A stretch of DNA of 64,000 nucleotides, taken from positions 1 through 64,000 of the forward strand of contig CAIUHP010000078.1 of assembly GCA_903899015.1 (NCBI GenBank). Direction: 5' to 3'. Source of the stretch: an uncultured Armatimonadota bacterium (GTDB lineage Bacteria > Armatimonadota > Fimbriimonadia > Fimbriimonadales > Fimbriimonadaceae). This document shows positions 34,748-43,403 of the stretch, piece after piece (positions within the stretch are counted from its first letter, which is position 1; the number at the start of each line of letters is the position of its first letter). The position numbers and the translations under genes are program-made. The notes beneath the pieces are model-generated. The model was not told where the DNA came from and searched no databases. It worked only from the letters and a program-made list of their open reading frames with translations.

Positions 34748-36895
34748 ATGTCTGTGCGACTTACATTCGCATCGCTTCTTTTCGCCTGCACTAGCATCGG
34801 AGCACAGGCTCAAGACACACTTCAGACCATGCCGCGTTTCGACCGCTACGAGAAGCTTCGCAAAGAGATTTCTGGATCCATCATTCGAGGGGCAATCAGC
34901 CCTCGTTGGAGCGCTGATAGCCAGTCCTTCGTGTACAGCGTGGATACAAAGAACTATAAGTTCGATATCAGCACCGGTAAGGCAGAAGAAACAACCGAAG
35001 CGGGATCAACCGTCTCAACATCACCTGGTCGGCGAGGCGGACAGCGCGGGACCCGAGGTGCGCCTGAGCGAGGACGTCAGTTTTCAGTCGCAGTCAGCGA
35101 AGACGGCAAGCTTAAGGCGACTACTCGAGGCCGCAACGTCTATATCAGTGACGCGAACGGTAAAAAGGAATTCGCCATCACGACTGAAGGGAGCGTCGAG
35201 AATCGACTGAAATATGGTGTTGCAAGTTGGGTCTACGGCGAAGAACTCGGAGTGCGGGAAGCCATGTGGTGGTCACCTGACGCCAAGAAACTGGCGTTCT
35301 ACAAATTTGACGAGTCGCAGGTCAAGGACTACTTCCTTCAGTACGACCAAACCAAAATTCAAGACACGCTGGACACCGAAGCCTATCCGAAGGCGGGCGC
35401 GCCAAACCCGATCGTAACGCTATACGTTTACGATCTCGAATCGAAAAAGACGACGACAATCGACACGAAGTTTGCCGACCCGATCCTAGGGGAATATGTG
35501 TACGATGTCCGTTGGTCCGCGGACGGAACGGAGCTTTATTACAATCGAACCGATCGAAAGCAGAAGACCTTGCAGTTCTGCGCTGCCGATCCGACGTCTG
35601 GGGTCAGTCGCCTCGTTGTTGAAGAGCATCAGCCTCAAAGCTGGGCAAACAACCACCCAATCGTTCAATTTCTTGAGGACAAGAAGACCTTCATCTGGGA
35701 ATCTGAGCGCAACGGTTATAAAAATCTTTACTTGTATGACCTAGCCGGCAAGCTCATTCGACCGATCTCCCAGAATGAATATGACCTAACTGGAATTGTC
35801 ACCGTTGACGAGAAGAAAGGCTTGGTTTACTACCGATGTCGAAGCGGAAATAGCCCTTACCTCGAACAGCTCAACAGCGTGAACCTAGACGGCACCAATA
35901 ATCGCCGACTAACCGATCCCGCATTTAGCCACACAGTCACTCTCTCACCAGACGGCGAGCATTTCGTCGATGTCATGCAACGGATTGACGTTCCTCCAAC
36001 CACAATTCTGTGCGACAAGGAAGGCAAGAAGGTCGCTGAAATCATGAAGAGCGACCTCGGTAAATTCAATAACCTGCACCTCAGGAAAACCGAGCGCATT
36101 TCGTTTCTTGCGGCGGACGGCAAAACCACTTGCTACGGCACTCTTCAGTTCCCTTCCGATTTCAACCCTCACCACAAGTATCCCGTCGTGGTATCGGTCT
36201 ATGGCGGTCCGGAATCAAGCGGAGGGCCCGAATCCTTCATGTTGCCCAACCCGATTACGGAGCTTGGGTTTCTCGTTGCTTCGTTTGACGGTCGTGGAAC
36301 GAGTGGACGCGGCAAAGCATTTCGTGATGCGATGTACGGAAAAATGGGCATCGTCGAGATCGATGACCAAGCGGCAGGAGCTAAGTCGCTGACCAAACTT
36401 CCCTACGTGAACGGTCGCATCGGAATCTACGGCACGTCTTATGGCGGATATTCCTCTCTCATGTGCCTCTTACGGTACCCAGACGTGTTTAGCGCCTCAT
36501 GCTCCAGCTCAAGCGTTACCGACTGGTTGAACTACGACTCGATCTATACCGAGCGTTCGAATGGCCTTCCGGACGAAAGCGAAAATAAGGCTGGCTACGA
36601 TGCGGGACGCGCGGCCAATTACGTCAAGCAACTGAAAGGCAGTTTGATGCTTTACTACGGCACCGCCGACAACAACGTGCACCCAAGCAACACTCTCCAA
36701 CTAATCCAAGCACTGGAGTCAGCAGGTAAGCACTATGACCTGCAGGTTGGGCCGGATAGAGGCCACACTCAAGTGAACACTAACCGAATGTGGGAGTACT
36801 TCATCACTCACCTCATTCTCGAAAAGAAGAAGGAAGACGTTCTCAAGTCCACACTTCAAAAACGCTCAAAGAACCGAGCCACCGTTTCAGGCTAG
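34748..36895 (+). CDS. Secreted S9 (DPP4-like) serine peptidase
   Basis: Starts at the ATG at 34748, because a signal peptide ('VRLTFASLLFACTSIGAQA') begins there; longer starts back to 34697 add non-conserved residues. An eight-bladed propeller (DPPIV_N) occupies the first two-thirds. The alpha/beta-hydrolase domain has the nucleophile in GTSYGGY, the Asp in 'YGTADNNVHPSN' and the His in 'DRGHTQ'. DPP4-like enzymes release X-Pro dipeptides. The Pro-dipeptide glutamate pair is not clearly resolved, so specificity is unproven. A GC-rich hairpin (36871-36904) overlaps its stop. Confidence 0.92.
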   Translation: MSVRLTFASLLFACTSIGAQAQDTLQTMPRFDRYEKLRKEISGSIIRGAISPRWSADSQSFVYSVDTKNYKFDISTGKAEETTEAGSTVSTSPGRRGGQRGTRGAPERGRQFSVAVSEDGKLKATTRGRNVYISDANGKKEFAITTEGSVENRLKYGVASWVYGEELGVREAMWWSPDAKKLAFYKFDESQVKDYFLQYDQTKIQDTLDTEAYPKAGAPNPIVTLYVYDLESKKTTTIDTKFADPILGEYVYDVRWSADGTELYYNRTDRKQKTLQFCAADPTSGVSRLVVEEHQPQSWANNHPIVQFLEDKKTFIWESERNGYKNLYLYDLAGKLIRPISQNEYDLTGIVTVDEKKGLVYYRCRSGNSPYLEQLNSVNLDGTNNRRLTDPAFSHTVTLSPDGEHFVDVMQRIDVPPTTILCDKEGKKVAEIMKSDLGKFNNLHLRKTERISFLAADGKTTCYGTLQFPSDFNPHHKYPVVVSVYGGPESSGGPESFMLPNPITELGFLVASFDGRGTSGRGKAFRDAMYGKMGIVEIDDQAAGAKSLTKLPYVNGRIGIYGTSYGGYSSLMCLLRYPDVFSASCSSSSVTDWLNYDSIYTERSNGLPDESENKAGYDAGRAANYVKQLKGSLMLYYGTADNNVHPSNTLQLIQALESAGKHYDLQVGPDRGHTQVNTNRMWEYFITHLILEKKKEDVLKSTLQKRSKNRATVSG

Positions 36896-36904
36896 GCTCG
36901 GTTC
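36871..36904. terminator. Hairpin at the convergent peptidase/argH junction
   Basis: GAACCGAGCC (36871-36880) pairs perfectly with GGCTCGGTTC (36895-36904) and spans the peptidase stop. No U-tract follows on the plus strand. It also precedes the convergent argH stop, so it may serve both genes. Confidence 0.45.
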
Positions 36905-36914
36905 AAAGCTCCAA

Positions 36915-38303
36915 CTAAGCAATTGTGTGGAAGCCTTCGGCTTCCCACAACCTGCGTGCATGAGCAATCTGAGCCTCAATCGCTTTAGGGCCAGGCGCAC
37001 CGAGTGATTCGCGGCGTTTGACGCTTCCTTCGGGCTGGATGACGCTGAGCGCTTCAACCGGTACTTCGGGTGCCATCTCGGCCAGAGTCTCTTCCGTCAG
37101 GTCTTCTAGAGTGCAATTCAAGCGGTTGCAGCCGACAACGATCTTGCCTACGATCTCATGGGCTTGGCGGAACGGAATTCCGGTTGAAGCTAGATAATCG
37201 GCAAGGTCGGTGGCGGTTGAGAAATCTCCTCTCACCGAAGCCGCCATGCGATCGAGTTGCCAATCGGCAGACTCCAACATCAGATGCATCAGCTTGATCG
37301 AGTCCTTCACCTTTCGCATCGAGTCGAATAATGGAGGCTTATCTTCTTGAGTGTCTCGGTTGTAGCCAAGCGGCAGCCCCTTCATCGTGGTTGCGAGGGT
37401 CGTCCAGTTCGCCAATGCTCGACCGGTGCGTCCTCGAATAAGCTCGGCCATGTCCGGATTTCGCTTCTGAGGCATGATCGAGGAGCCGGTTGTTACCGAA
37501 TCGCTCAGCTTGAGGAACCCGAATTCTCGACCGCTAAATAGGACGATCTCTTGAGACATGCGGCTCAAGTCGATCATGATGAGTCCGCACAGGTGGAGAG
37601 CATCAAGTAGATAGGATCGATCCGAAGTCGCATCCAGCGCGCTTGGAATCGGCGCGATGAATCCCAACTCGCTGGCTGTTGCATGTCGGTCAATTGGGAA
37701 GCTCGTCCCGGCAAGTGCAGCCGAGCCAAGTGGGCAGTAGTTTGCCAATTCGAACAACCGTTCGGCTCGCCATCCATGCCGCTGGAGCGACCAGAAGTGG
37801 GCCATTAGATGAAATCCTAAGGTGATCGGTTGTGCGCGCTGCTGGTGGGTATAGCCGGGCATAAGGGCCGACTTATACATTTCGCCCTGGTCAAGCAACA
37901 AGCCCTGAAGCTTCTTGATCAAATCGAACACGACGAGCAGTTCGTTATGCAGATACAGTCGCGTGTCCGTCGCGACTTGGTCGTTTCGAGATCGCGCGGT
38001 GTGCAACTTGCCCGCAGTAGGGCCAATGATCTCGTGAAGCCGGACCTCGATCGCAGTGTGGACGTCTTCTACGTCGAGATGGAGAAATTCCGGTCCTTCT
38101 TCGTGAATTTTCTCCAGGCCGTCGATGATCAGCTTGGATTCTTCTTCCGTAATGATGCCTTGCGCACCCAACATGCGTGCATGAGCGACCGAACCAATTA
38201 TGTCTTCTTGCCAGAAGTTTAAATCGGTCTCAATCGACTGTCCGAAACGATCGACGAGTTCCGATGTCGTTTCGGTAAATGCACCACCCCATTGCTTCTT
38301 CAT
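36915..38303 (-). CDS. argH: Argininosuccinate lyase
   Basis: Last step of arginine synthesis, cleaving argininosuccinate to arginine and fumarate. The 462 residues contain the fumarase-superfamily signature 'GSSIMPQKRNPD' with the catalytic Ser, 'TARSRNDQVATD' and 'MPGYTHQQRAQP' motifs. The start is placed at 38303 ('MKKQWGGAF'), where family similarity begins. The extension to 38348 is unsupported. No other arg genes are nearby, as is common when arg genes are scattered. Confidence 0.97.
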   Translation of the reverse strand: MKKQWGGAFTETTSELVDRFGQSIETDLNFWQEDIIGSVAHARMLGAQGIITEEESKLIIDGLEKIHEEGPEFLHLDVEDVHTAIEVRLHEIIGPTAGKLHTARSRNDQVATDTRLYLHNELLVVFDLIKKLQGLLLDQGEMYKSALMPGYTHQQRAQPITLGFHLMAHFWSLQRHGWRAERLFELANYCPLGSAALAGTSFPIDRHATASELGFIAPIPSALDATSDRSYLLDALHLCGLIMIDLSRMSQEIVLFSGREFGFLKLSDSVTTGSSIMPQKRNPDMAELIRGRTGRALANWTTLATTMKGLPLGYNRDTQEDKPPLFDSMRKVKDSIKLMHLMLESADWQLDRMAASVRGDFSTATDLADYLASTGIPFRQAHEIVGKIVVGCNRLNCTLEDLTEETLAEMAPEVPVEALSVIQPEGSVKRRESLGAPGPKAIEAQIAHARRLWEAEGFHTIA

Positions 38304-38453
38304 ACCGGGGGTTATGTTATCCAATGTTTCACCGATTTCGTTGCACATTTGTGGGTGACACCCGTTTCCGAACCCAGGAAAGAGCCTAAGAAAGTCATTT
38401 CAGACCACCTTTTCTTCGGTTTGCGAGAAACTAGGAAAGAAACACCCGTCAAG

Positions 38454-41075
38454 ATGATGACTATGCGCGCCGCACTTATCATTTGTTCCATCCTTCCGGC
38501 CGTTGCCCTTGCAGGACCTTACACATTCACCACTGGAAACGTACGTATCCAGCTCATTTCCCCTCATCTCGTACGTTTAGAACTTAAAGGTCCAAGAGGA
38601 TTTGAGGATCGAAAGACATTTACGGTCATCGATCGTGATTTTTCGAAGGTAAAGGTCTCCATTAGCCGCCAAGGCGAAAATATTCTTCTTCAGACCGATG
38701 AATATTCGATCTTGATGCCGAAAAATGCGATCACCTTACGTGACGTTCAGGTTTTGGATGCCTATAACCAGACCGTCTACCAAAATGACGGATCGTTACC
38801 ACCTACTTCTTATTTGCCCGCTCCCGGATTTCTCAAACCTGCCTGGGTTCTGGCAGACAATCCACGGCTCGTTCCCCCTGCCTGGGGGGCGACTCCCGCT
38901 CCCAAGTCAGGTGACCCGGCCTTAACTCAAACATCGGGTTGGGATAATCGAAACGACGCCCCTGACATTTATGTCTTCATCCCAGGAAAATTGGGTTACG
39001 CCCAAATTCGATACGATTTCCTCAAATTAACCGGTCCGATTCCGAAGCCGCCGCTTTCAATCTTAGGATTTATTGACAGCCGTTACCATCCTTACACGGA
39101 AAAAGAAGCGCTCGATTCTATCGGCACCTATCGAACGAAGAGGATTCCTCTCGATACATTCGTAGTGGATACCGATTGGCGGATCAATGGCTCAGCCGGT
39201 TATGCAGTGGAACCTAAGTTCTTCCCCGACATGCCGAGATTCATTCAAGAGGCTCATGATCGACACGTCAAGTTGATGTTCAACGATCATCCCGATCCAA
39301 AGGCACCAGGAGCAACCGATCCCAAGGAATTGGAATTTCGATGGGAAGGGCTCACGAAGCTTTTGAATATGGGAATGGACATTTGGTGGTACGACCGCAA
39401 CTGGTCGACGAGCCTTGTGGAACCCATGCCAGGCATCCGAAAAGAAGTTTGGGGGCAGCGGCTTTACCACGACATCACCGAGCGCGCCCGTCCTACCGAG
39501 CGCCCTTGGATCATGACGAATGCTCAAGGTATCGATAACGGGATTGAACATGCTCCGCCTCAAGCTGCCGGCCACCGATTTCCGATGATGTGGACGGGTG
39601 ACACCGGTTCTCAATTCGACTATCTTCGCCGAGGAGTCGAAAATGGAGTTTCACGAGGCATTTTAGCCTTGCAGCCGTACACCCACGAGGATTTGGGCGG
39701 TCACACCGGGCCGACACCTTCTCCCGAACTTTACATTCGGTTCCTCCAATATGGGTGTCTGTCCCCAATTACTCGCGTTCATTGCACGCTTGGGCAAGAT
39801 AGGCATCCGTGGGCGTTCGGACCAGAGGCCGAGAAAGTCGTCACGGACTTCATCAACCTTCGCTACCGACTGCTTCCTACCCTTTACACCGCGGCTCAGC
39901 ATGCCACCGACGATGGGTCACCGATTTTGCGCAGGTGCGATCTTTTTTGGCCAAGTTTTGCGGAAGCCGCACACAACGACCAATACATGCTCGGTGACGA
40001 TATTTTGGTTGCTCCCATCATGACCAGCATGAAGGGCGAGCCGAACTCCATTCCCTCATCCATGTTTCGAACGCCCCTTGGCGCACCCGGGTTGGAAGCA
40101 CAGTACTTTGACAACGCCACCTTGCAGGGAACGCCGAAGGTTGTGAGAACAGATGATCATATTGATTTCGATTGGGGAACGGACAAGCCCGCCAACGAAA
40201 TACCCAGTCAGAATTTTTCAGTTCGCTGGACAGGCCTTTTAGGCCCGGTTCCATCAACGGGTGATTATCGAATCACGACCAAGAACGACGATGGAATCCG
40301 AATATACGTCGATAACAAATTGCTCATTGACGACTGGAAGCCGGAAGATGGGGCTTTTAATCAAGCCACTTTGCATTTGGAAGCGGGCTCTTCCCACTCG
40401 ATTCGGGTCGAATTCATGCAACTTACCGGTGGTGCGATTTGCAAAGTTGGCTGGATGCTTCCAGAGGACAAGGAAGTGACCCAAACGCAGCGATCGGTTT
40501 GGATTCCACCGGGAACTTGGCAGGATCTTTGGACCGGCGAAACCGTGACCGGACCGAAGTCAATCGTCGCGTCTGCGAGTATCAGTCAGATTCCGATGTG
40601 GGTCGAGCGAAGCGGCATTGTACTAACAGGACCTGCTTTGCAATACACGAGCGAAAAACCGATGGACCCTATCATTGCCGATATTTATGTAGGTGATGAG
40701 GCTTCAACGATGCGCGAGTTGGTGGAAGACGACGGACACTCGACCGAATATATCAAGAATGCGGTCGCACGCACGGAGGTTGAATATTCGCGAAAAGGAG
40801 CTTATGCCGGGATTCGCTTCGGAGCCACTAAGGGTACTTACGCTGGGATAAAGTCCACTCGAAAATGGATTGCGCGATTCCACTTGCCCAAGGGAATCAG
40901 TGCCAACACCGTGCGAGTCGACAACAAACTCGTCCCATTTAAAGCAGAAGCTCATCGCGACGTGCAGATGCCATTTATGCCAGGAGCGGGCCCCGCCGAA
41001 GGAGATGTCGTTACCATTGAGCTATCTCCCGAGTCGATACGCACACAGCGTTCCGTGGTCATTGAATTGAAATAA
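38454..41075 (+). CDS. Secreted GH31 alpha-glucosidase-like enzyme with PA14 domain
   Basis: 873 residues. A signal peptide ('MRAALIICSILPAVALA') is followed by the GH31 N-terminal beta domain, then the TIM barrel with 'FVVDTDWRINGS' and the nucleophile region 'DIWWYDRNW' (Asp314). 'APIMTS' and the distal beta domain follow. A PA14 domain ('GLEAQYFDNATLQG' to 'YVDNKLLIDDW') is inserted near residue 570-690 and ends with 'GGAICKVGW'. PA14 modules bind sugars. A GGAAAG ribosome site is about 14 bases upstream. A start at 38292 would add a sequence without signal character. Confidence 0.93.
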   Translation: MMTMRAALIICSILPAVALAGPYTFTTGNVRIQLISPHLVRLELKGPRGFEDRKTFTVIDRDFSKVKVSISRQGENILLQTDEYSILMPKNAITLRDVQVLDAYNQTVYQNDGSLPPTSYLPAPGFLKPAWVLADNPRLVPPAWGATPAPKSGDPALTQTSGWDNRNDAPDIYVFIPGKLGYAQIRYDFLKLTGPIPKPPLSILGFIDSRYHPYTEKEALDSIGTYRTKRIPLDTFVVDTDWRINGSAGYAVEPKFFPDMPRFIQEAHDRHVKLMFNDHPDPKAPGATDPKELEFRWEGLTKLLNMGMDIWWYDRNWSTSLVEPMPGIRKEVWGQRLYHDITERARPTERPWIMTNAQGIDNGIEHAPPQAAGHRFPMMWTGDTGSQFDYLRRGVENGVSRGILALQPYTHEDLGGHTGPTPSPELYIRFLQYGCLSPITRVHCTLGQDRHPWAFGPEAEKVVTDFINLRYRLLPTLYTAAQHATDDGSPILRRCDLFWPSFAEAAHNDQYMLGDDILVAPIMTSMKGEPNSIPSSMFRTPLGAPGLEAQYFDNATLQGTPKVVRTDDHIDFDWGTDKPANEIPSQNFSVRWTGLLGPVPSTGDYRITTKNDDGIRIYVDNKLLIDDWKPEDGAFNQATLHLEAGSSHSIRVEFMQLTGGAICKVGWMLPEDKEVTQTQRSVWIPPGTWQDLWTGETVTGPKSIVASASISQIPMWVERSGIVLTGPALQYTSEKPMDPIIADIYVGDEASTMRELVEDDGHSTEYIKNAVARTEVEYSRKGAYAGIRFGATKGTYAGIKSTRKWIARFHLPKGISANTVRVDNKLVPFKAEAHRDVQMPFMPGAGPAEGDVVTIELSPESIRTQRSVVIELK

Positions 41076-41366
41076 ATGGTTGTCGGAACCCTCGAACTAT
41101 CTATTCGAATCGACGGCGCTTTTTCTCTGAAGGATAAGCGCCGAGTAATTCGGAGCCTAATGGACCACGCTCGTCGAGACTTCCATGTTTCAGCCGCCGA
41201 AGTCGGCGATCAAGATCTATGGAATAGCGCACTCATCGGAATTGCATGCGTAAGCAACGATGCCATTCACTTGGAGAGCATCCTCCAAAAAGTCGTTGAC
41301 CTCTTTGACGCGCATCCCGAAATCGCTGTCGAGAGCACCGACAAGCGCATTGAACGCTGGCCGTAA
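41076..41366 (+). CDS. DUF503 (YlxP-like) protein
   Basis: 96 residues with the family pattern 'VVGTLELSIRI', 'SLKDKRRVIRSLMDHARRDFHVSAAEV' and a C-terminal 'IERWP'-type tail. YlxP proteins usually sit near rbfA and infB and are thought to help ribosome maturation. The ATG directly abuts the GH31 stop (TAAATG), so expression may depend on that message, an unusual partner for a YlxP gene. Confidence 0.93.
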   Translation: MVVGTLELSIRIDGAFSLKDKRRVIRSLMDHARRDFHVSAAEVGDQDLWNSALIGIACVSNDAIHLESILQKVVDLFDAHPEIAVESTDKRIERWP

Positions 41367-41383
41367 CTAAGGTCCAACGAAAA

Positions 41384-41420
41384 AAAAATCCCTCCAGCCC
41401 GATTGGGTTGGAAGGATTTG
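41384..41420 (-). terminator. Terminator of the IscA-type gene
   Basis: On the minus strand AATCCTTCCAACCC pairs with GGGCTGGAGGGATT (one mismatch or wobble) around AATC, followed by a run of T. It lies 19 bases past the gene's stop. Confidence 0.85.
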
Positions 41421-41438
41421 TAATCGGTGAATGTCGTC

Positions 41439-41861
41439 TTACTTGCAGCCGCAGCTGCCACAGCCGCCGCCAGCTCGCGTATCTAAGCCTGCCATCGCTT
41501 CGTCTTCGGTTGAGAATGACGAACCGCATCCGCATGACTTCACGGCCTTCGGATTCTCGACTTTGAATCCGCCACCAAGAACGTCATCGACGTAGTCCAC
41601 CACGGACCCGACCATGTATCGGAGACTGAGTTCATCGACATAGATCTTGATGCCTCGATCGACTAAAACTTTATCACCCTCTTCAGGGGGATTCTCGTCA
41701 AGTGCCATGCCATAGCTCAGACCTGAGCATCCGCCACCGGCGACCCAGACTCGCAATGCCGCTTCCGATTTGTCGTTGTCCACTAACATGGACTGTAGTT
41801 CACTTGCGGCACGATCCGTAAGTGAGATCTCTGAGACTGAAACCTGCTCCTCAACTGCCAT
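41439..41861 (-). CDS. HesB/IscA-family iron-sulfur carrier
   Basis: About 140 residues from the ATG at 41861, which has a GAGGA site about eight bases upstream. The A-type carrier has the three cluster-binding Cys: one in 'GGGCSGL' and the pair in 'SCGCGSSF'. The C-terminus adds a 'GGGCGSCGCK' tail, a second Cys-rich cluster not found in ordinary IscA/ErpA. A second A-type protein without the tail is at 63167. Function: delivers Fe-S clusters to apo-proteins. Confidence 0.93.
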   Translation of the reverse strand: MAVEEQVSVSEISLTDRAASELQSMLVDNDKSEAALRVWVAGGGCSGLSYGMALDENPPEEGDKVLVDRGIKIYVDELSLRYMVGSVVDYVDDVLGGGFKVENPKAVKSCGCGSSFSTEDEAMAGLDTRAGGGCGSCGCK

Positions 41862-42031
41862 TCTTAATTCCTCGATACTCATCTTATCTTACGCGAGTCA
41901 GAGCCGATTCAGCGCAGACAATTCGTTGTCCTAGGACCGCGAACGCCAATGTGCCTAAGAATCTTAGAAAATTCAAGGGATTCTGTCTGATCCTCCGAAC
42001 AAGTAGCGTGATTTATCGTTCAGCTAATTTG

Positions 42032-42799
42032 ATGGCCCTTGGGATATTCGATTGGGGAACGGGTGGGCTTGGTTTGCAAAAAGCCCTTCGTGAGATTCGT
42101 CCGGATCTTGACATGGTGTATGTCGGCGACGTGGGAACGGAGGCTTACAGCTTGCTGAGTCGGGAAGCGCTTGCGGAACGCGTCGAACAGATTCTTCAGG
42201 CGTTTGCCCAAATGGGAATCTCGCGCGTACTCTTGGCCGGACACTCGGCGAGTACAGCGATAGCGGACGTTCCGGTCCCCGGTGTCGAAATTTCCGGAGT
42301 CATTGAGCCGACCCTCCAGACCATGCGGACCAAGCAATTCAAAGAAGTTGGAGTGATTGGGGGCCGAAGAGCTATTTTGTCAGGAGCTTATGGTCGCTCT
42401 TTGCGAAAGCAACGCTTCATGGTCGTTCAGCGCGTTTCTCTTGACCTCGCCGATGTGATTGAGTCGGGAAACAGTCAGACAGAAGAATTAGAGGATCTCG
42501 TCCGCGCCCTTCTCGAGCCCTTGGCGAAATCGGATGGATTACTTCTGGCGAATACCCACTACTCGTTGATCAGCCCGATCATTCAATCCGTGCTCCCGAA
42601 AGCAGAGATTATCGATCCAACTCGGGATACTGCCATATCGGTCGCTAGCCAGTTACCGATCTTTCAAAATGCAAGTGGAAAGTCGAGTTTCTACACCACG
42701 GGGGAAGCTTCTGACATGAAACGGAAAGCACGCGCGCTCTATGGTCTGTCGGCTGACTTCCACCACCTCGCCCTAAATGCGCCCGGCATGGCAGCCTGA
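42032..42799 (+). CDS. MurI-like (Asp/Glu racemase family) protein lacking both catalytic Cys
   Basis: 255 residues from the ATG at 42032. It clearly has the glutamate racemase fold: 'GIFDWGTGGLGLQKALRE' (canonical FDSGVGG), 'GDVGTEAYS', 'GVIEPTLQTMR', 'VGVIGGRRAILSGAYG'. In MurI the two catalytic Cys sit in ACNTAS and GCTHYP. Here these are 'AGHSAS' (Gly70, His71) and 'ANTHYS' (Asn174), and the FDS Ser is Trp8. Two-base racemisation by Cys is therefore impossible. It may be a non-catalytic regulator or a different enzyme. The cell must have another MurI. The next gene encodes a thioredoxin. Confidence 0.9.
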   Translation: MALGIFDWGTGGLGLQKALREIRPDLDMVYVGDVGTEAYSLLSREALAERVEQILQAFAQMGISRVLLAGHSASTAIADVPVPGVEISGVIEPTLQTMRTKQFKEVGVIGGRRAILSGAYGRSLRKQRFMVVQRVSLDLADVIESGNSQTEELEDLVRALLEPLAKSDGLLLANTHYSLISPIIQSVLPKAEIIDPTRDTAISVASQLPIFQNASGKSSFYTTGEASDMKRKARALYGLSADFHHLALNAPGMAA

Positions 42800-42869
42800 C
42801 GGTGTTACAATAGACGTCTGAGGAAACAGAACGAGCGAATAACACGTTAGACTTCCTTAGGTACGCGCT

Positions 42870-43343
42870 ATGAAGAATCTTTCTCGACTCGTCATCACCG
42901 CTTCAATGGCCCTAGTGGTCGTAGCAGCAGCCTCCGCTTCCAGCAATCTTTGGCTTACTTCGTACAAAGATGCGGTCACACAATCCAAGAAGACGGGCAA
43001 GCCGATCATGGTGAATTTCACGGGAAGTGACTGGTGCCATTGGTGCATTCAACTTGATGATGAAGTCTTTAGTAAGCCCGAATTTAAAAAGTGGGCTCAA
43101 AAGAATGTAGTGCTACTTGAGCTTGATTTCCCTCAGCGGAAGGCACTCCCTGCAGCCTTGAAGAAGCAAAACGACGAGTTGGCGAAGAAATACGCGTCAG
43201 TCGTTCCAGGATTTCCCACCATTCTATTCTTGAAACCGGACGGATCGGTGTTTGGAAAGTACGGATACGATCCAGGTGGAGCAAAGAAGTGGACTGAAAT
43301 GGCTTCTCGACTTCTTCCCGGACATAAACCGGCCACTCGATAG
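42870..43343 (+). CDS. Secreted thioredoxin-fold protein
   Basis: 157 residues. The signal peptide (about 1-23) is followed by 'DAVTQSKKTGKPIMVNFTGSDWCHWC' with the CxxC active site Cys56-His-Trp-Cys59, of the DUF255/thioredoxin_7 type. A conserved cis-Pro segment 'VPGFPTILFLKPDG' completes the fold. The 'WCHWC' motif suggests a thiol-disulfide or reductase role in the periplasm. It follows the MurI-like gene after 70 bases and may be expressed with it. Confidence 0.93.
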   Translation: MKNLSRLVITASMALVVVAAASASSNLWLTSYKDAVTQSKKTGKPIMVNFTGSDWCHWCIQLDDEVFSKPEFKKWAQKNVVLLELDFPQRKALPAALKKQNDELAKKYASVVPGFPTILFLKPDGSVFGKYGYDPGGAKKWTEMASRLLPGHKPATR

Positions 43344-43403
43344 TTTTTTATTTTCCACCGATACGATGTGATTTCATATCGGCATGACTATTTCTTGCCC
43401 TCG

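Noticed and set aside
41822-42031. N-terminal extension of the MurI-like ORF
   Set aside because: Family similarity starts at the ATG at 42032; the upstream part overlaps the IscA-type gene and its promoter region.
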